From contig JAXBDG010000004.1 of the NCBI GenBank assembly GCA_036320915.1, positions 1,116,001 through 1,180,000 of the forward strand: 64,000 nt of DNA. The letters run 5' to 3'. This document shows positions 1-11,495 of this stretch, in pieces (within the stretch, counting starts at the first letter, position 1; each line of letters opens with the position of its first letter). Under the pieces are notes generated by a model. That model worked only from the letters and a program-made list of their open reading frames with translations. It searched no databases and was not told the DNA's origin. Source of the DNA: Linnemannia elongata. Taxonomy: Eukaryota > Mortierellomycota > Mortierellomycetes > Mortierellales > Mortierellaceae. The position numbers were made by a program, and so were the translations under genes.

Positions 1-856
1 GATTTTGGATGAAGTCCGGGCAGAGCGGAAGGTGCTCCATTCAGAATTGAATCGATACATCGCCATGGTCAAACAAGTCCAAAAGGACCTTGAGCTCGTA
101 CGTTTTTGCTGCTCATTTTTCATTTTTGCAAAAGCGTGCTGAAGGAGGATCGTGTGATAGAATGGTTGTATCTAACAATACATACCCCTTCTCTCTTCTT
201 CTTTGATAATAACCTCCGAATAGGCGACACAAGCAGAGACCCAACTGACAAAGGAACGAGACCAACTCTCACAATACTTGACCCAACTCCGCGACCACGA
301 TTTCAAGGCCTTGAAGGAAGAAGTCGACCAACTGCGATCGAAGAAAGGCCTGCGACCGCTACCAAGTCTTGAACAGGAACAGGAAGAGTTTATGGGGCGG
401 TACCTGGAAGAACGACGTGGACAATGGCGCCAAGATGGGATTATTCAGGACTCTGCATCTTCTTCGTCACATCAACCTTCTTCGATCGGTGCTGCAGCTG
501 CAGGCTCCTCGTCATCTTCTTCCGCGGCTGCAGCAGGAACCAATTCAAGATCTTCTCATACACCAAGCAGCTCTTCAACAACAGCAGGAGGTCCATCGAC
601 ATCTCGAAGCAGAGACAGGGACACGACCGAGAGCAGCCGGTCAAACAAAATGCACCAGTCTTCTTCATCCTCTTCAACTCATAGCAGGAGCCACGGTAAC
701 AACAACAGCAGCAGCAAAACCAAGCATGAATCCTCGAGTCGCCACAACAGTAGGTCGTCGTCAAGGCGGCAGAGTAGTCGCAGCAGGAGTAACAGCCCTC
801 CAACCACGTCATCATCATCCAGAGACGAACGCTCCAAAAAACGTTCGCGGTACTGA
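1..856 (+). CDS. C-terminal part of a coiled-coil protein with Ser-rich RS-like tail (5' end outside window)
   Basis: Two exons are visible: 2-97 (frame starts at base 2, donor GTACGT) and 224-856 (acceptor ATAG), joined in phase 0 and ending in TGA. The first ~100 residues are a charged coiled coil rich in Glu, Gln and Leu, with a short conserved-looking stretch (LRPLPSLEQEQEEF, then YLEERRGQW). The last ~120 residues are a low-complexity Ser tail with SR/RS and RSSSRR patches ending KKRSRY, typical of nuclear RNA- or chromatin-associated proteins. I do not recognise the family; a WTAP/splicing-associated coiled-coil protein is one possibility but is not shown. The gene converges on the eL30 gene with about 220 bp between stops, including an AATAAA-like signal near 881. 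Confidence 0.7.
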
Positions 857-1078
857 ACTTCTCTTGTAGCCAACCCCCAATAAACCACTCTCTGATCATT
901 CTCACTCGCATAAACATTCAATGCCAAGCATACAAAGATAAAATGCAAAAAAAAGAATATTCAAGTTGACCCAATTTATTTATCACATAATCCGCCCTCC
1001 GCAAAGGAGACGAAGTGCTGCTTCAAAAACAAAAGGTGCAGTATTTTTTTTCCATCGTTATATTAGAACAAAGGAAGT

Positions 1079-2096
1079 TTAAGCCTCAGTCTTGGCAATG
1101 ATGTCCGAGTCACCGGCGTCGGTGATGGAGAGGACACCGACACTATCAGAAAGGAGAAGCAAAGGAGAAAAGCGTACACGCATTAGTTAATTGAAAAAGA
1201 GCATAGGACACGAGGAACATATAAAAAGACGCGTAAATGTAATGAAAAGCTTACCGGAAGTACTTTCCGCAGGCGGTACCGAGCTCGACGTTGGTGCCAG
1301 TGTAGTGGTGGACACCGGTCTTGGACAACATGGCGTAGTACTCAATCTCCGACTTGCGAAGAGGGGGGCAGTTACCAGAGAGGATAACCAACTTGGCTGA
1401 TTATTGAGGTTCCCCGAATCAAATGTCATATCGAGAAGATAATAACAATGAAGCAAAAAAAACGGACAATAATAGCCCCCGCAATTGCATCAAGGATATA
1501 ATTGAAAGTAACAGACAACCAACGATGCCGAGGGAATAAGGGTAGAGAGAAAGGAAGAAAATAATGGGTATTGGTGAGAAAAAAGGTCTTTGGGACGTTC
1601 TCAGCCCTTGCGAGCTCCAGTCACCAAAAGAAGGGTATTGGCTTGTCCGAGGATAGGATAAGAAAAGGGGAAGAATAAAAAGGTGTATATGCTACAGAGA
1701 AACCTCTCGAGCCAGGAAAATGAATGAATGAGAATGTCACCCAATCCTTGAATGTTGAAATTCATGGATCTGAATGAGAATCCCGATCAAAACATCCTCC
1801 ATTGTCGTGTGTGCCTGTGAACGTCCTGGTAAAGTCGATTGCTGCCGTCCTGGTGAGGTCGTCATAGAAAATAGTATATCCCTCGGTACAAGCCAATTGT
1901 AAAAAAAAGGTAAACGCTGCAAAATACATCACGCTATCACTGAAACGCAAGGGAGGAGCCACTTACACTTTCCCTGACGGAGGGTCTTGAGGGTGGACTT
2001 GTAGCCGAGCTGGTACTTGCCGGACTTCATGACAAGAGCCAAACGGGAGTTGATACCCTCACCGGACTTAACCTTCTTCTTGCTGATAGGGGCCAT
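1079..2096 (-). CDS. RPL30: 60S ribosomal protein eL30
   Basis: Component of the large cytosolic ribosomal subunit. Three exons (minus strand): 1967-2096, 1255-1396 and 1079-1142, with GTAAGT/GTAAGC donors and CAG/TAG acceptors, give 111 residues, the usual eL30 length. The product begins [20 protein letters not shown] and contains the family hallmarks [35 protein letters not shown] and [11 protein letters not shown], ending [10 protein letters not shown]. Two introns interrupt this tiny gene, one of them about 570 bp, as is common for fungal ribosomal protein genes. The start is the only ATG giving the conserved N-terminus. The family autoregulates splicing in yeast, but I did not test for such an RNA element here. 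Upstream lies the 3' end of the GATA-finger gene on the same strand. Confidence 0.95.
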
Positions 2097-2512
2097 TTCT
2101 GAATATTTCTATTACCAGTGAATGTCGAAAAGGAATGATGGAGAGTCCATGAGTTAATAAGGGTTGATCCTTGATCATTCCGATGAGTTGATCCTTTTCC
2201 GTTCCTTGTTGATAACGGTGCCGTAAAGGAAGGTCCCGAGTGAACACTGAACAAGCTCCTGGAAGGCGTTCTAGATCCATAGGTAGTGGTGCATACCAAG
2301 TCTGATGGAATTGAGAGAGAGAAGGATCCTAATCTTCCAACATCAAAAACTTTTATCAAGAAAAATAGTCGCTGCTCACCCTTAATCAAGTCACGTGTGA
2401 CATTGAAGCAAAAAAAAAATACACATACAAAACAAAGTGAACGCGAGAGGGTCAGAGATATGAAAAATGCCAATTATTGGTTGCTCCTCCTGAGGGATGA
2501 ATGAGAAACTAT
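2097..2512. other. spacer: eL30 upstream region and 3' side of the GATA-finger gene
   Basis: A 416-bp spacer between two minus-strand genes. It must hold the eL30 promoter and 5' UTR. The stretch near 2375-2435 is A-rich on the plus strand, so T-rich in the sense of transcription, as expected before a ribosomal protein start. I see no further open gene in it. Confidence 0.5.
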
Positions 2513-4850
2513 CTACTTTCTAAAGGTGGGAGTTACAGTGTTCGGAAACAAGGTGACGGGGCGGTGCTGCCCATTCCACTTCTTGTTATACTGTCCGCAT
2601 GCATTGCACAGCTTTTCGTTGCGCACGCCCAAGCGCCAGATAGCTATATATCAACATTAAAAGAGAAGTAACAGGTTCATAAGACGCTCAGTCGATCAAC
2701 CAAACACCAGTCGCAAACACAACATCAGATATCAGAAAAAAAACTTACGCGAGACAAGAGTGCCGCAGTTGGCGCACGGAATTTGCGAGTCGTTTCGCCT
2801 CCAGTGAGAGGGTGTTCCTCCGGACACGGTGACGAGAGTGTGAAAGTTCTTCTTGAAGGTAACGTCGCCATTGGCACTGACCTGCAGTGGCGCTGCCGGC
2901 GCGGATGTGGATGATGTGATGGTCGTGGTGGTCGTTGAGCGCGGTCGTGAGTACGTCTTTTGATGTGTTGGTTGTTGAGGAACAGCATACGCGTGATGCG
3001 CTGGCTGGGGGACATTGGGGTAACCTCCAGTCATGTTAACATGAGGTGAGACACTGACGGAAGGTATAATAGTGGTAGGTGGCATTGGCCGCTTGTGGCC
3101 CACGGGATTGTGAACAGGATATCCTGTAGCGGTTGGGGGAAGTCCATTGCGAGTCGAATTGGACGGGAAGGCGAATGGCTTTGTTGCTGGCAGGGTTCCA
3201 ACGAATGATGGGTCCTTGTAAGGGATCCGCCTCATAGCATCCCCGATCGCCTCCGGTGTAACAAGACTAGACGGTGCAATCTGATTTGCCATATTCAACA
3301 ACGAGTTGCGCAACGTTGCCGCTACAGTTGGAAAAGGAGAAGAAGAAAAAAGGTGAAATGATCAGCGTCAGTGTAATTTTATAACCAACTTCGTACACCA
3401 ATATCCAGAGAATGCGACTTACCGATCTCAATCTCGCGAGCTCCAACCGTTTGGTCCTTGGATCCGAATCTATCCTCCTGCAGCCTATAAAGCTCGTAGA
3501 GGAGGGTAGCATTCCGCTGAATTGCTTCCACAGGCGACAAATCATCTTGATCTGCTTTGGAAGCCTTGGCGATCTGCAGCAAACTCTTGACATCCAACCC
3601 ATCGTTTGAAAGGAAGGCCAGGTCTGTCTCCTTCAGATCTGCGACCTTTTCTTGATCCTGGTATTGCTTGGCGATATCCAAAATGCTGGCGAGCTGTGTC
3701 TTTGCCGTCCGTTGCTCCTCCGTCTCCTTGGCTGCCTTTGACACCTTATTGGCATACTTTGCTTGGAGTGCGGTATATGCTGTGGCCGTGTCCTCTGCAT
3801 TTAGCTCAGCGTTGGATGAATCGATGAACGGTGCAAATGATGTGAATGGCGTGTACTTGCAATATTCGACTATATATCAGAGAAGCATATCGACGGTTAG
3901 AATTTGTAGCGTTCACAGTGCTTACAATGCAAAACAAAATGCATCCCCAGCGTGCAAGTCAATCCGCGGGCTAAATCGCCTCACCTCCAGTAGTCTTCTT
4001 TTTTTCCTGATCCGTAAGACGCGGCATAGGCCGTGGTTTGGTGTTGATATCGTGCAGTGTTGGTGGGTTGGTGGCTGATGCCGTAGGGACAATGACAGAC
4101 TTGGCCACATCTGGCTCCAGACTGTCTTCCTTGAGGGCAGCCTTGCTCGAAAACACAAAGCCCTCAGGTCCTCTCTGGAAAAGGGCGACCTTCCCGCTCC
4201 GCTCTGGTGCTGCTGCCTGACTTTCCTCCCGTGACCGGACCTTCTTGCCATGCGAACGAATGGTGTAATGAGATTTGTCACTGACAAGAGATGAGACGAG
4301 TTGAAGGAGCTTCTGGGAGTGTTCCTGTTTTTCTGGTGACTGGGCGTTGGTGGTAATCGCGTGCTGGCAGATCTTGGCAAAGTCATCCTAATTGTCAGAG
4401 ACGTATGAGACGTTGGTTTTTAGTCCGTTTGCCGTATGCATCCTTAATAGCCATCCTGAATAGTCCCGTTCAAAGCTTTACCTTGAACGCGAAAACGTTG
4501 GTGTATTGTGCATCTCCAAGTTTAGATCGAATGGTGGCGACAGAGTTTTCGGCAGACTCTCCATTGATGTTCGCTGGGACGACGGTAGTCAAAACGTTGT
4601 GCTTGTCCAGGCTCTGGGCAACGCGCAAGATGCTGGCAAGAGTATCGTTGAACTCAACTTGCGTAACCTCTGTGTTCTTCTGAGGCAAGCTACTGCTGGT
4701 TTCCGTGATATCTCCAGTCTTTGGTCGCTTGGGCTCTGTTGTGAGGGCAATTGATCCTGGTCCTTCGGGGAGAGGCGAAGAATGTGATTTTCGCTTCTTA
4801 TCCCCCTCTGCCACTGTGTGGGTTCCGTTGACGCTTGTTATCTCAGCCAT
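2513..4850 (-). CDS. GATA-type zinc-finger protein with coiled-coil centre
   Basis: Probable nuclear DNA-binding or chromatin protein of 640 residues. Five exons: 4482-4850, 3985-4387, 3423-3869, 2749-3321 and 2513-2643, all with consistent phases. The C-terminus carries a complete class IV GATA finger split by the last intron: CANC, 17 residues, CNAC, with the family-typical PIWRLGVRNEKLCNACGQY around it. The N-terminal ~200 residues contain a helical stretch (around FKDDFAKICQHAITTN) that faintly recalls a bromodomain or similar helical bundle. The centre is Glu/Lys/Gln-rich and likely coiled coil, followed by ~150 residues rich in Pro, Thr and Ser. The position of the finger at the extreme C-terminus is unlike AreA/Gat regulators, where it lies centrally. 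A subunit of a chromatin complex is an alternative to a classical transcription factor. I do not assign a specific orthologue. Confidence 0.85.
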
Positions 4851-5508
4851 GATCCGTCAGTTGTTTAAATCGATCGAAAGCTATATATTTTAAGGAATAG
4901 TACGATTGTTAAGAAACGGTGTACCTGAGACGAACAAACAATTGATATTTTATAGTCGCGTCCTCGCCCTTTCCAAACGAAAAAAATGTAAAGGTTCCTC
5001 CGCCTAAAAATGCAAGGTTTGTCTAAATAAACGCCCCTAAGCCATTATTTCCACTGTACTCCTGGCGCCCTCTTTAGTATTGCGATACAACCAACCATGC
5101 GCACAATCCTTTTGTTCTGCCCCCTCTCCTCCCTGTTTTGTTCTGAACCAATGACCCACTATTGTTTGCTCTGCATAAAAAATAAAAGATATTTGCCTAC
5201 CTGCAAGGCAATCGTTCGTGGTGAGTGTAGATGTGACGAGAGGGATGGATGAGGGGTCGACAAAAAAAAAGAAGGATCTTTGAAGAGGGGAAGCTGATCG
5301 CAGTGCGAGTGGAACTGAAGAATACGGGGAGAGAGAGAAAGAAAGAGAGAGAGAGAGAGTGGAGAGAATGGTAAATGGTTGGGCGCTCGCGATGGTCAAC
5401 CAGCAGAGGGTCTGCTCCTTTCACTCCACCCTTGCAGTGAAAAAATGAGAACGTCACAGATGATTTTATATCGCAGTTATTATTTATTTTTATCGAGGCG
5501 TATCTCAC
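4851..5508. other. spacer with GA repeat
   Basis: A 658-bp region upstream of the GATA-finger gene and downstream of guanine deaminase, both on the minus strand. It contains a purine run of alternating G and A around 5330-5361 and nothing that reads as a gene. The promoter of the GATA-finger gene should lie in its left half. Confidence 0.5.
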
Positions 5509-7119
5509 TCAGACATCTGGAAGGCGGACTTCCTTGCCCTGGACATACACCTTCTCGTTATTGCGGTCGTCGCCAACAAAGAGATACTTCTCGAACTTGG
5601 TGCGGATCGTGTCGTGCTCAAAAACATCCAGTGGCGAGTGCTTTGCGGCGACGTTGACCAAGATCGCGTCAAACTCCTTCCCAACCACAAAGTTGCCAAT
5701 TGTGTCCTCCAACTCCATAACGCGTGCCCCTCCTACTGTTGCGAGATAGAAGAGCTCAGGGACCAAAAGCGAGTCGTCAGGGCTCCTTGCGATTGAACAG
5801 GTTCTTGCCGTCCGGAAGGCATCCAAGACGGAAGACGAGAACCCTCCAGCCACGTCCGTTCCCAGACCCACCTTGAGATCCATGTCCACCATCTTGCGGA
5901 CGTTCGCCAATCCTGACTTGATATTGAAGTTGGAACTGGCACAATGCGAGACGCCCGCACCTCTGTCCTTCATCAACTGCAGTTCCTCGTCCTTAATGTG
6001 CACACAATGCGCCATAATTGAACGGTGGGTGAGTAGTCCATGATCTGCGTACACAGAGGTATAGTCGGTCGAGTTGGGGAATAAGGACTTGGTGAATTCG
6101 ATCTCGTTCAAGGTCTCGCAGAGATGAGATTGGATAGGAATGTCAAACTCGGCGGCCAGTTTTCCAAGCTCTGTCAACAGGTCCGACGTGCACGAGATGG
6201 CGAAACGGGGTGTGATGATTGGGGTTACCAGAGGCTTGGTATCGAAACCTTGGGCGTAGTTGATGGCGTTGACGTATTCAATAAAGGCTCTTGTGTCGGC
6301 GACGGAAGATTGTGTGGTTTCCGTCAGGAAATCGGGCGAATTTTGGTTCATGTTGACTTTCCCCACGTAAGCTCGCTGACCCTGTTCCTCAATCACTTTG
6401 ACAAGCTCTTTGGTCGCATCGAGATGGATAGTCGCGAACCAGCAGGCGGATGTTGTTCCATTGCGGAGGGAACGAGCCACTGCTTTAGTGTAGATGCGGC
6501 GAGCATAGCTGGCATCCTTGAACTTGGCCTCGTGGGGGAATGTCAAGGTGTCGAGCCAGTCAAGGAGGGGAATGTCGTGTCCATTCCCGCAGTAGGCGTA
6601 TTGTGGGGCGTGCTATTGGCATGATTAATTACAAAAAAAATGATCAATAACCTCTTCGTCGATAGCAGCATTGATACGTCTCTGTTATACTTGTTCCTAG
6701 ACAAAAGGATGCCTACAATGTGCGAGTCAACAAAACCGGGGATAATAAACTGGTCGTCGTTCAAAAGAACCACCTATAGACAAAACGAAGGTAAACCTGG
6801 TGAGTTACTTAATTGACTAAAAAGCAAGGCAGAGATCTCCAACAATCCCTAACCGTTAACTTCGCGAAATACGATATTCAACAGGCGCCTTGCGCGGCGT
6901 TAGAAAGCTGGAAGAAGACGACTGTACCTTGGATTCCTCCACGCCGTCAAGGGCGCCTCGAAACTGGTCCTTTGGCACATTCTTGATGATTTTTGCAATT
7001 CTTCCGTGGGTATCAACGAAGAGGAGGCCTTTAGGGACATACTCAATTTCCTTGAGAGACACGGAGTGGATAAAGGTCCCGTAGAAGACTTTTGAAATGG
7101 AGGAAGCGAATGAGCTCAT
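5509..7119 (-). CDS. guanine deaminase (guanase)
   Basis: Zinc-dependent amidohydrolase that converts guanine to xanthine and ammonia in cytosolic purine salvage/catabolism. Three exons: 6928-7119, 6717-6773 and 5509-6612, all joined in phase 0 (donors GTACAG, GTAGGC). The 450-residue product matches the usual length of ~450. The metal-binding HxH sits at the exon 2/3 junction in PGFVDSHI|HAPQYAYC. Further ligands and active-site motifs are SHLCE, MAHCVH and GLGTDVAGG, and the C-terminal strand reads GNFVVGKEFDAILVN. A tempting reading-through of exon 1 past the GTACAG donor ends in a stop and breaks the protein; splicing there restores the conserved VVLLNDDQFIIPGF. The gene faces away from the membrane-protein gene at 8428. 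Confidence 0.95.
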
Positions 7120-8283
7120 GGGGCGAGAAAAAATGAATGCGATGAAAGTGGAATGGGCGCAAAAATAAAGAAACTAAAACAGTGGGAAAGGAGAGAAAGA
7201 GCATGTCTTTGTCCTCCTTCGGTTTCTCCTAAACTGGAGCACTCAGGGGCAATTGGCATGCAAGGATGCGACCAAGTCTGGTGACTGGCTTTGCAGAGGA
7301 AGGTTGCTTCCGAAAATGTTGGTGGCGCAACCCTGGCTGGCTGCTCAGTTACCTCCAGGGTTCCCTGCCGGGTCTACTTCATACTCAGCGTCGCTCGGAA
7401 GGAGGAGGTGAAGTAAGGGCGGGAAGTAAGGGCGGGAAGTATATAAAAAGGATTTTCGTAAGCTTGAAGGCGTACTGCACCGTGAGAAAAGACTAGCGCT
7501 CTTCCAAAACTCTTCCCGCCCAACTAAGGACATGATGGTGGAAGCAGGCCATGGCTCCTTGGGGAAAAAACGGGCACAGTGTTGATGAACTTGCTATACA
7601 AGGGCTGCCAGCTGACTACAAGTTTAGTAGAATCGGGCCAGAACCGACGCCATTTCATGCCCATGGAGCATTGTGCCATCCCAGGCAGTTTGCTTACCAT
7701 CTGGTATACATCGATTGCGTACCGCTTTGTTTATTCTCTTGTACTGTCGCAAGACATAAAAGAGTGAGAAAAAAAATATGACAAAGTTGAGGAGGTATTC
7801 AAAGGGAACAAAGAAAACCCCACATATTTCAATTGCGATACTACAATACAATTCTTTCGCCATCCCAGCGGGGGATGGCTCTCCTTGCACGTCACTGCAT
7901 CTCTTCCTGTGGTTGGATGTTTAGAATCAGTGGTGAAAGAACAGAGAGGAGAGTGATAGAAAGAGAGAAGACCAGACTCCCCTCACTTTTCTGACCTTGC
8001 TTTTTACTCTCTTCACGGAGGCAGGGTAAGATGGGGAACAGGGCTTGGATGAGAAGGGACGATGAGAGACAGAGAAGGGAAGTTGTTGTTGTTGTGTGTT
8101 TGTTTTCTGGAGATGCATGATTGGGCAAGCAAAGCAGAGCAAAGCAGGTAAAGCATAAGCGGCAACAGAGAAAGACTGCTTCCAACCTTGCCTCCCTTGC
8201 CCTGTTCCGGTTGTCCAATCCAATACGCGTTCTCCCCATCATCTCCCGCTATTAGGCCGCCTGCCCTTGACTTCCCACTTTCG

Positions 8284-8316
<33 letters not shown>

Positions 8317-8427
8317 CGCTCTTTTCTCTTTTCCTTTTTCTTTCTTTTCTGCTTCCTCTCGTTTCCCCACCACCCTTGACCCCCAACCCTCCCTCTCTCA
8401 CCCTTCCTTGTTGTCAAGTCTTCAATA
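7120..8427. promoter_or_regulatory. divergent 1.3-kb promoter region with orphan TATA box and T-tract
   Basis: This lies between two divergently transcribed genes. On the plus strand, the sequence AGTAAGGGCGGGA occurs twice in direct tandem at 7414-7439, immediately followed by TATATAAAAAGG at 7440-7451. That is a strong TATA box nearly 1 kb ahead of the next ATG. A 27-bp T run at 8284-8310 and pyrimidine-rich DNA to 8427 look like the immediate promoter/5' UTR of the membrane-protein gene. No protein-coding gene is convincing in between. Confidence 0.45.
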
Positions 8428-9924
8428 ATGGCTATCACCTTCCACCACTGGCCCTCCAAGGTCTCCAACGTCCTCGTCTACGTGACCCTGTTGTCCGGAA
8501 ACCTGTACTCCACCTTTGGCGGTGACAAGAACCAAGACTCTCCCTATGACTCCGAACACAAGTCCTACATTACCCCCGCTCAGTTCACCTTCTACCTCTG
8601 GAGCTTGGTTCACCTTCTCTTTGGTGGTTTGGTCGTCTACCAGTGGTTTAATGACAAGGTTCACCAGACCGTCGGTTGGCACTTTGTCATCGTCTCTGTC
8701 TTGAATGCCATCTGGCTTGCTCTTTGGGTAGGTATTTTCTCCCCTTTTTTATTGGCGTTCCTGTTTGCTGTTCAATTTAGAATACTTGAGGACTCGCAAC
8801 ACGAGAAAAGAAATGCAATGGCATGCTTGAATGGAGATGTTTATTTTTATACTGTTTATATGGTGTATTTATGTGCCTGTGTTGACGTGAGGAAGAGGGG
8901 ATAAAAGTGAAGAGAGGAGGGAAGGCGTGAGAACAACCAACCGTCGAAAAAAAAAAAGGAAGCAATACTCTCCGCTATGCCCTGGAATTTTGTTTCACTG
9001 TAATCGGTCTAGAGCAATGGAAGGGAAGCACACTCCGCGGTGTACGACGGCGATGGCATCTTGTGTTTTTCTTGCTTACCCACATCACATTTCGACCCCT
9101 GCCCGACCACGCTTCTTTTTTTTTTTTTTTTTTTTCTTCAAGGGGACGCCATGCCTCCTTGGTCAATGCATCCGCAGTTATGAGATGTATATGCGCAATG
9201 CTAACCTTCTACTCTTTCTTTTTGACTCTCACCTTGAACTGCAAATAGTCTTCTGGCCACACCTTCCTCGCCTTCGTCACCTTGATCTTCGCTACCGGTG
9301 CTGTCTCGTACATCTACTCCAGACTTCGTGGGGACCACTCGGCCGACAACTGGTTCGATACCTTGTTCCTCGACCTTCCCTTCTCGCTCTACCACTCGTG
9401 GATCTTTGTCCTCTTGGTCATCAACGCCTTTGCCGTCTTTTCGCCCATCAACGACGACCCCGAGGGTCCCCAGGGTCCCTCGACCTTCCAGACCATCCTT
9501 GCCATTGTCGGTCTTGGTTTTGTTGCTTCGACTGTTGTTGGCTACATCGAGTACAAGAAGGGTGATGTTGGTATGTTCTCTTCGATTTTTCTTCCCCCTC
9601 CCAGTGCCCTATATCTGATCTAATATGTGGCGTACTCTTTTAGATGTAACCTACGCCATCAATTGTCTCCAACCCCCAACCCATTATCCATGTTTCTAAC
9701 GTGCATCAATATCATCACCGTTGTTTTTGATATGTCTGATATTATTAGCTGGTGCCTTGGTCTTGGCCTGGTACCTGTTCGGAGTCTTTGCCCACCAGGA
9801 GGAGCCTGCCATCCACTGGACCGCCCTTGGTCTCGGTATCACCGTCTCCATCTACACCCTCAAGCCTGTCGTCCTCCGCCTTGTCGGTCGCCATTCCGGC
9901 GAGTCTGCCCCTCTCTTGGGTTAA
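8428..9924 (+). CDS. eight-TM integral membrane protein (TspO/DUF1774-like)
   Basis: A 265-residue polytopic membrane protein of unknown role. Three exons: 8428-8727, 9249-9570 and 9749-9924 (donors GTAGGT and GTATGT). Hydrophobic segments occur at about residues 11-30, 48-70, 78-98, 105-125, 138-165, 182-202, 208-225 and 230-250. The first half (TPAQFTFYLWSLVHLLFGG and an aromatic-rich second helix) resembles the Trp-rich TspO-like fold found in fungal DUF1774 proteins. This is pattern recognition, not a demonstrated homology. The tail ends SAPLLG. Intron 1 is unusually long for this window (521 bp) and contains a T run at 9117-9135. No catalytic motif is visible. A transporter or sensor role would be speculation. 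Confidence 0.85.
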
Positions 9925-10763
9925 AGAACGAAAAAATGAAAGAATGAAGCTCTTTTTATCTCCCCCTTTTTGCATTGAAGAACGATCCATTCACAATTGC
10001 ATGTGTATCTAGCTGGAAATATCATAACAAAATAAAAAGCAACAAAAAATAATAACGACCGCTGTGCTTGAACCGATGTGAAGTTACGCGAAAAAGGGAC
10101 AAAGTGGTAAGTAGTAGCAAGCGGAAGGTGCATAGGGGATGGAAGGAGGGGTGTCTGGTAGGCAAGAAGACTTGGACATCTAGGAGAGGCAGGGCAGTGC
10201 ATGACGAGTGGTGATGGTTACAATTGTTCTTAGTATCGTTTGCAGTGCCAATTGACCTAAAAGAAGACTACACATGGCTAATGGCCTATTGCAATAGAGA
10301 GGCGGGAGATGGCTACGGCGGAGAGGAGTGGGCGGTGAAATGGTCAAAAAAATGAAAAAGATGTCCAACACAACACTTGTTCTGTTCTATTTTTGGTCGG
10401 CACAGGGCGCACCCAAGCCTCCTTTCGACTACACTGTGTCCTGTCGGCTGCCTCCTCTCCTTTGCCCCGCTCGGAGGGACAGCACTAAAAGAAAAATATT
10501 TATTAACACTATATAAGGTCTTTTACCCGTCCTTCTCTTTTGTCTTCATCATCATCCCCACCCACTCACTCTCCCTTCCTCATCCTCATCTCCCCTGTCT
10601 CTGTAAGTCATGAAGACTTCCGTTAAACTACTCTCATTAACACAAGCAACAGCAGCAGCAACAACAGGATACTCGACAACAACCAAAAGTAACCAGCAAA
10701 GGGCTAAAAGTAACGACCACTAACCGCTGCTGCTCCTCATCTCACTAATAATAGTCGCACACA
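9925..10763. other. spacer and promoter of the secreted-protein gene
   Basis: An 839-bp spacer. TATATAAG at 10510-10517 is a good TATA box about 250 bp before the ATG at 10764. A GTAAGT near 10603 and a TAG just before the start (near 10752) could bound a 5' UTR intron, but this is unproven. No other gene is seen. Confidence 0.5.
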
Positions 10764-11495
10764 ATGAGATTCTCAACCGCCGCCATCTTTGGTGCCGTCT
10801 CCATGGCCCTCTTCGCCCCCTCCGTCCTCGCCTGCGAGCGTGAGTGCCAGGTCAACGTCTCGCGCGCCTTCGCCGACAAGTACCAGCTCATCTCGAACAC
10901 TTACTTCACCTTCTTGAGCGACAGAGTCGAAAAGTCATTGTTCTATGGTGTCCCCGACCAAACACTCTCCGGTGCAGAGGTCACCGCCACTATCAAGACC
11001 ATCAAGGACTCGATTGACCAGTCCAGCGCTGCCTGGGCAAAGACCATCTTCCAAACCGTATTTGACACCATCTTCAAGGACGAGCCCAAGTTCAAGGGCG
11101 ACTGCAACCACCCCCACCGTGTCAACCAGCCCCCACTTGGCGTCAACTGGACCATGCCCGACTGCCACAACATGGATTACATCTGCGGAAACCCTCCCTC
11201 GATTTGCCACTTTATGCCCATGATCAAGACCCGCATTGTCAAGAAGCTCACTCTCCAGCTCCAGGCCAGAGTCGACGGCGATGATTCGGATGTCTATGTC
11301 AACTATATCGGACCCGCTCTGCAGACCGTTCTCACCACCCAGCCTAAACTTGCCCCTTATGGCGCTGTCCTCCACGGCAACTTGAATCAGATCTTGGAAG
11401 AGGTCAAGAAGGATCTCAACAACTTTGCCAGCGAGACCCAGTGGTTGCACTCTTGGGACTACGACATCAAGATCCTTCTGTTGACCTTCCCATAA
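10764..11495 (+). CDS. secreted cysteine-containing protein, function unknown
   Basis: A single-exon gene for 243 residues. A clear N-terminal signal peptide (hydrophobic core AAIFGAVSMALFAP, likely cleavage after the Ala-Cys region at about residue 23) precedes a mature, mainly helical protein. Six cysteines are visible: two close together at the mature N-terminus (CEREC) and four around residues 110-150 (DCNH, DCHN, YICG, SICHF), suggesting three disulfides. Two N-glycosylation sequons (NVS, NWT) fit export. There is no GPI-anchor signal or transmembrane helix at the C-terminus. Codon use is strongly biased to C-ending codons, suggesting high expression. I do not recognise the family; a small secreted protein of the wall or extracellular space is the safest description. 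Confidence 0.85.
   Translation: MRFSTAAIFGAVSMALFAPSVLACERECQVNVSRAFADKYQLISNTYFTFLSDRVEKSLFYGVPDQTLSGAEVTATIKTIKDSIDQSSAAWAKTIFQTVFDTIFKDEPKFKGDCNHPHRVNQPPLGVNWTMPDCHNMDYICGNPPSICHFMPMIKTRIVKKLTLQLQARVDGDDSDVYVNYIGPALQTVLTTQPKLAPYGAVLHGNLNQILEEVKKDLNNFASETQWLHSWDYDIKILLLTFP

Noticed and set aside
6856..6927. Read-through of guanine deaminase exon 1 beyond 6928
   Set aside because: It ends in a stop and cannot be joined in phase to exon 2; the GTACAG donor gives ESK-VVLLNDDQF, matching the family.
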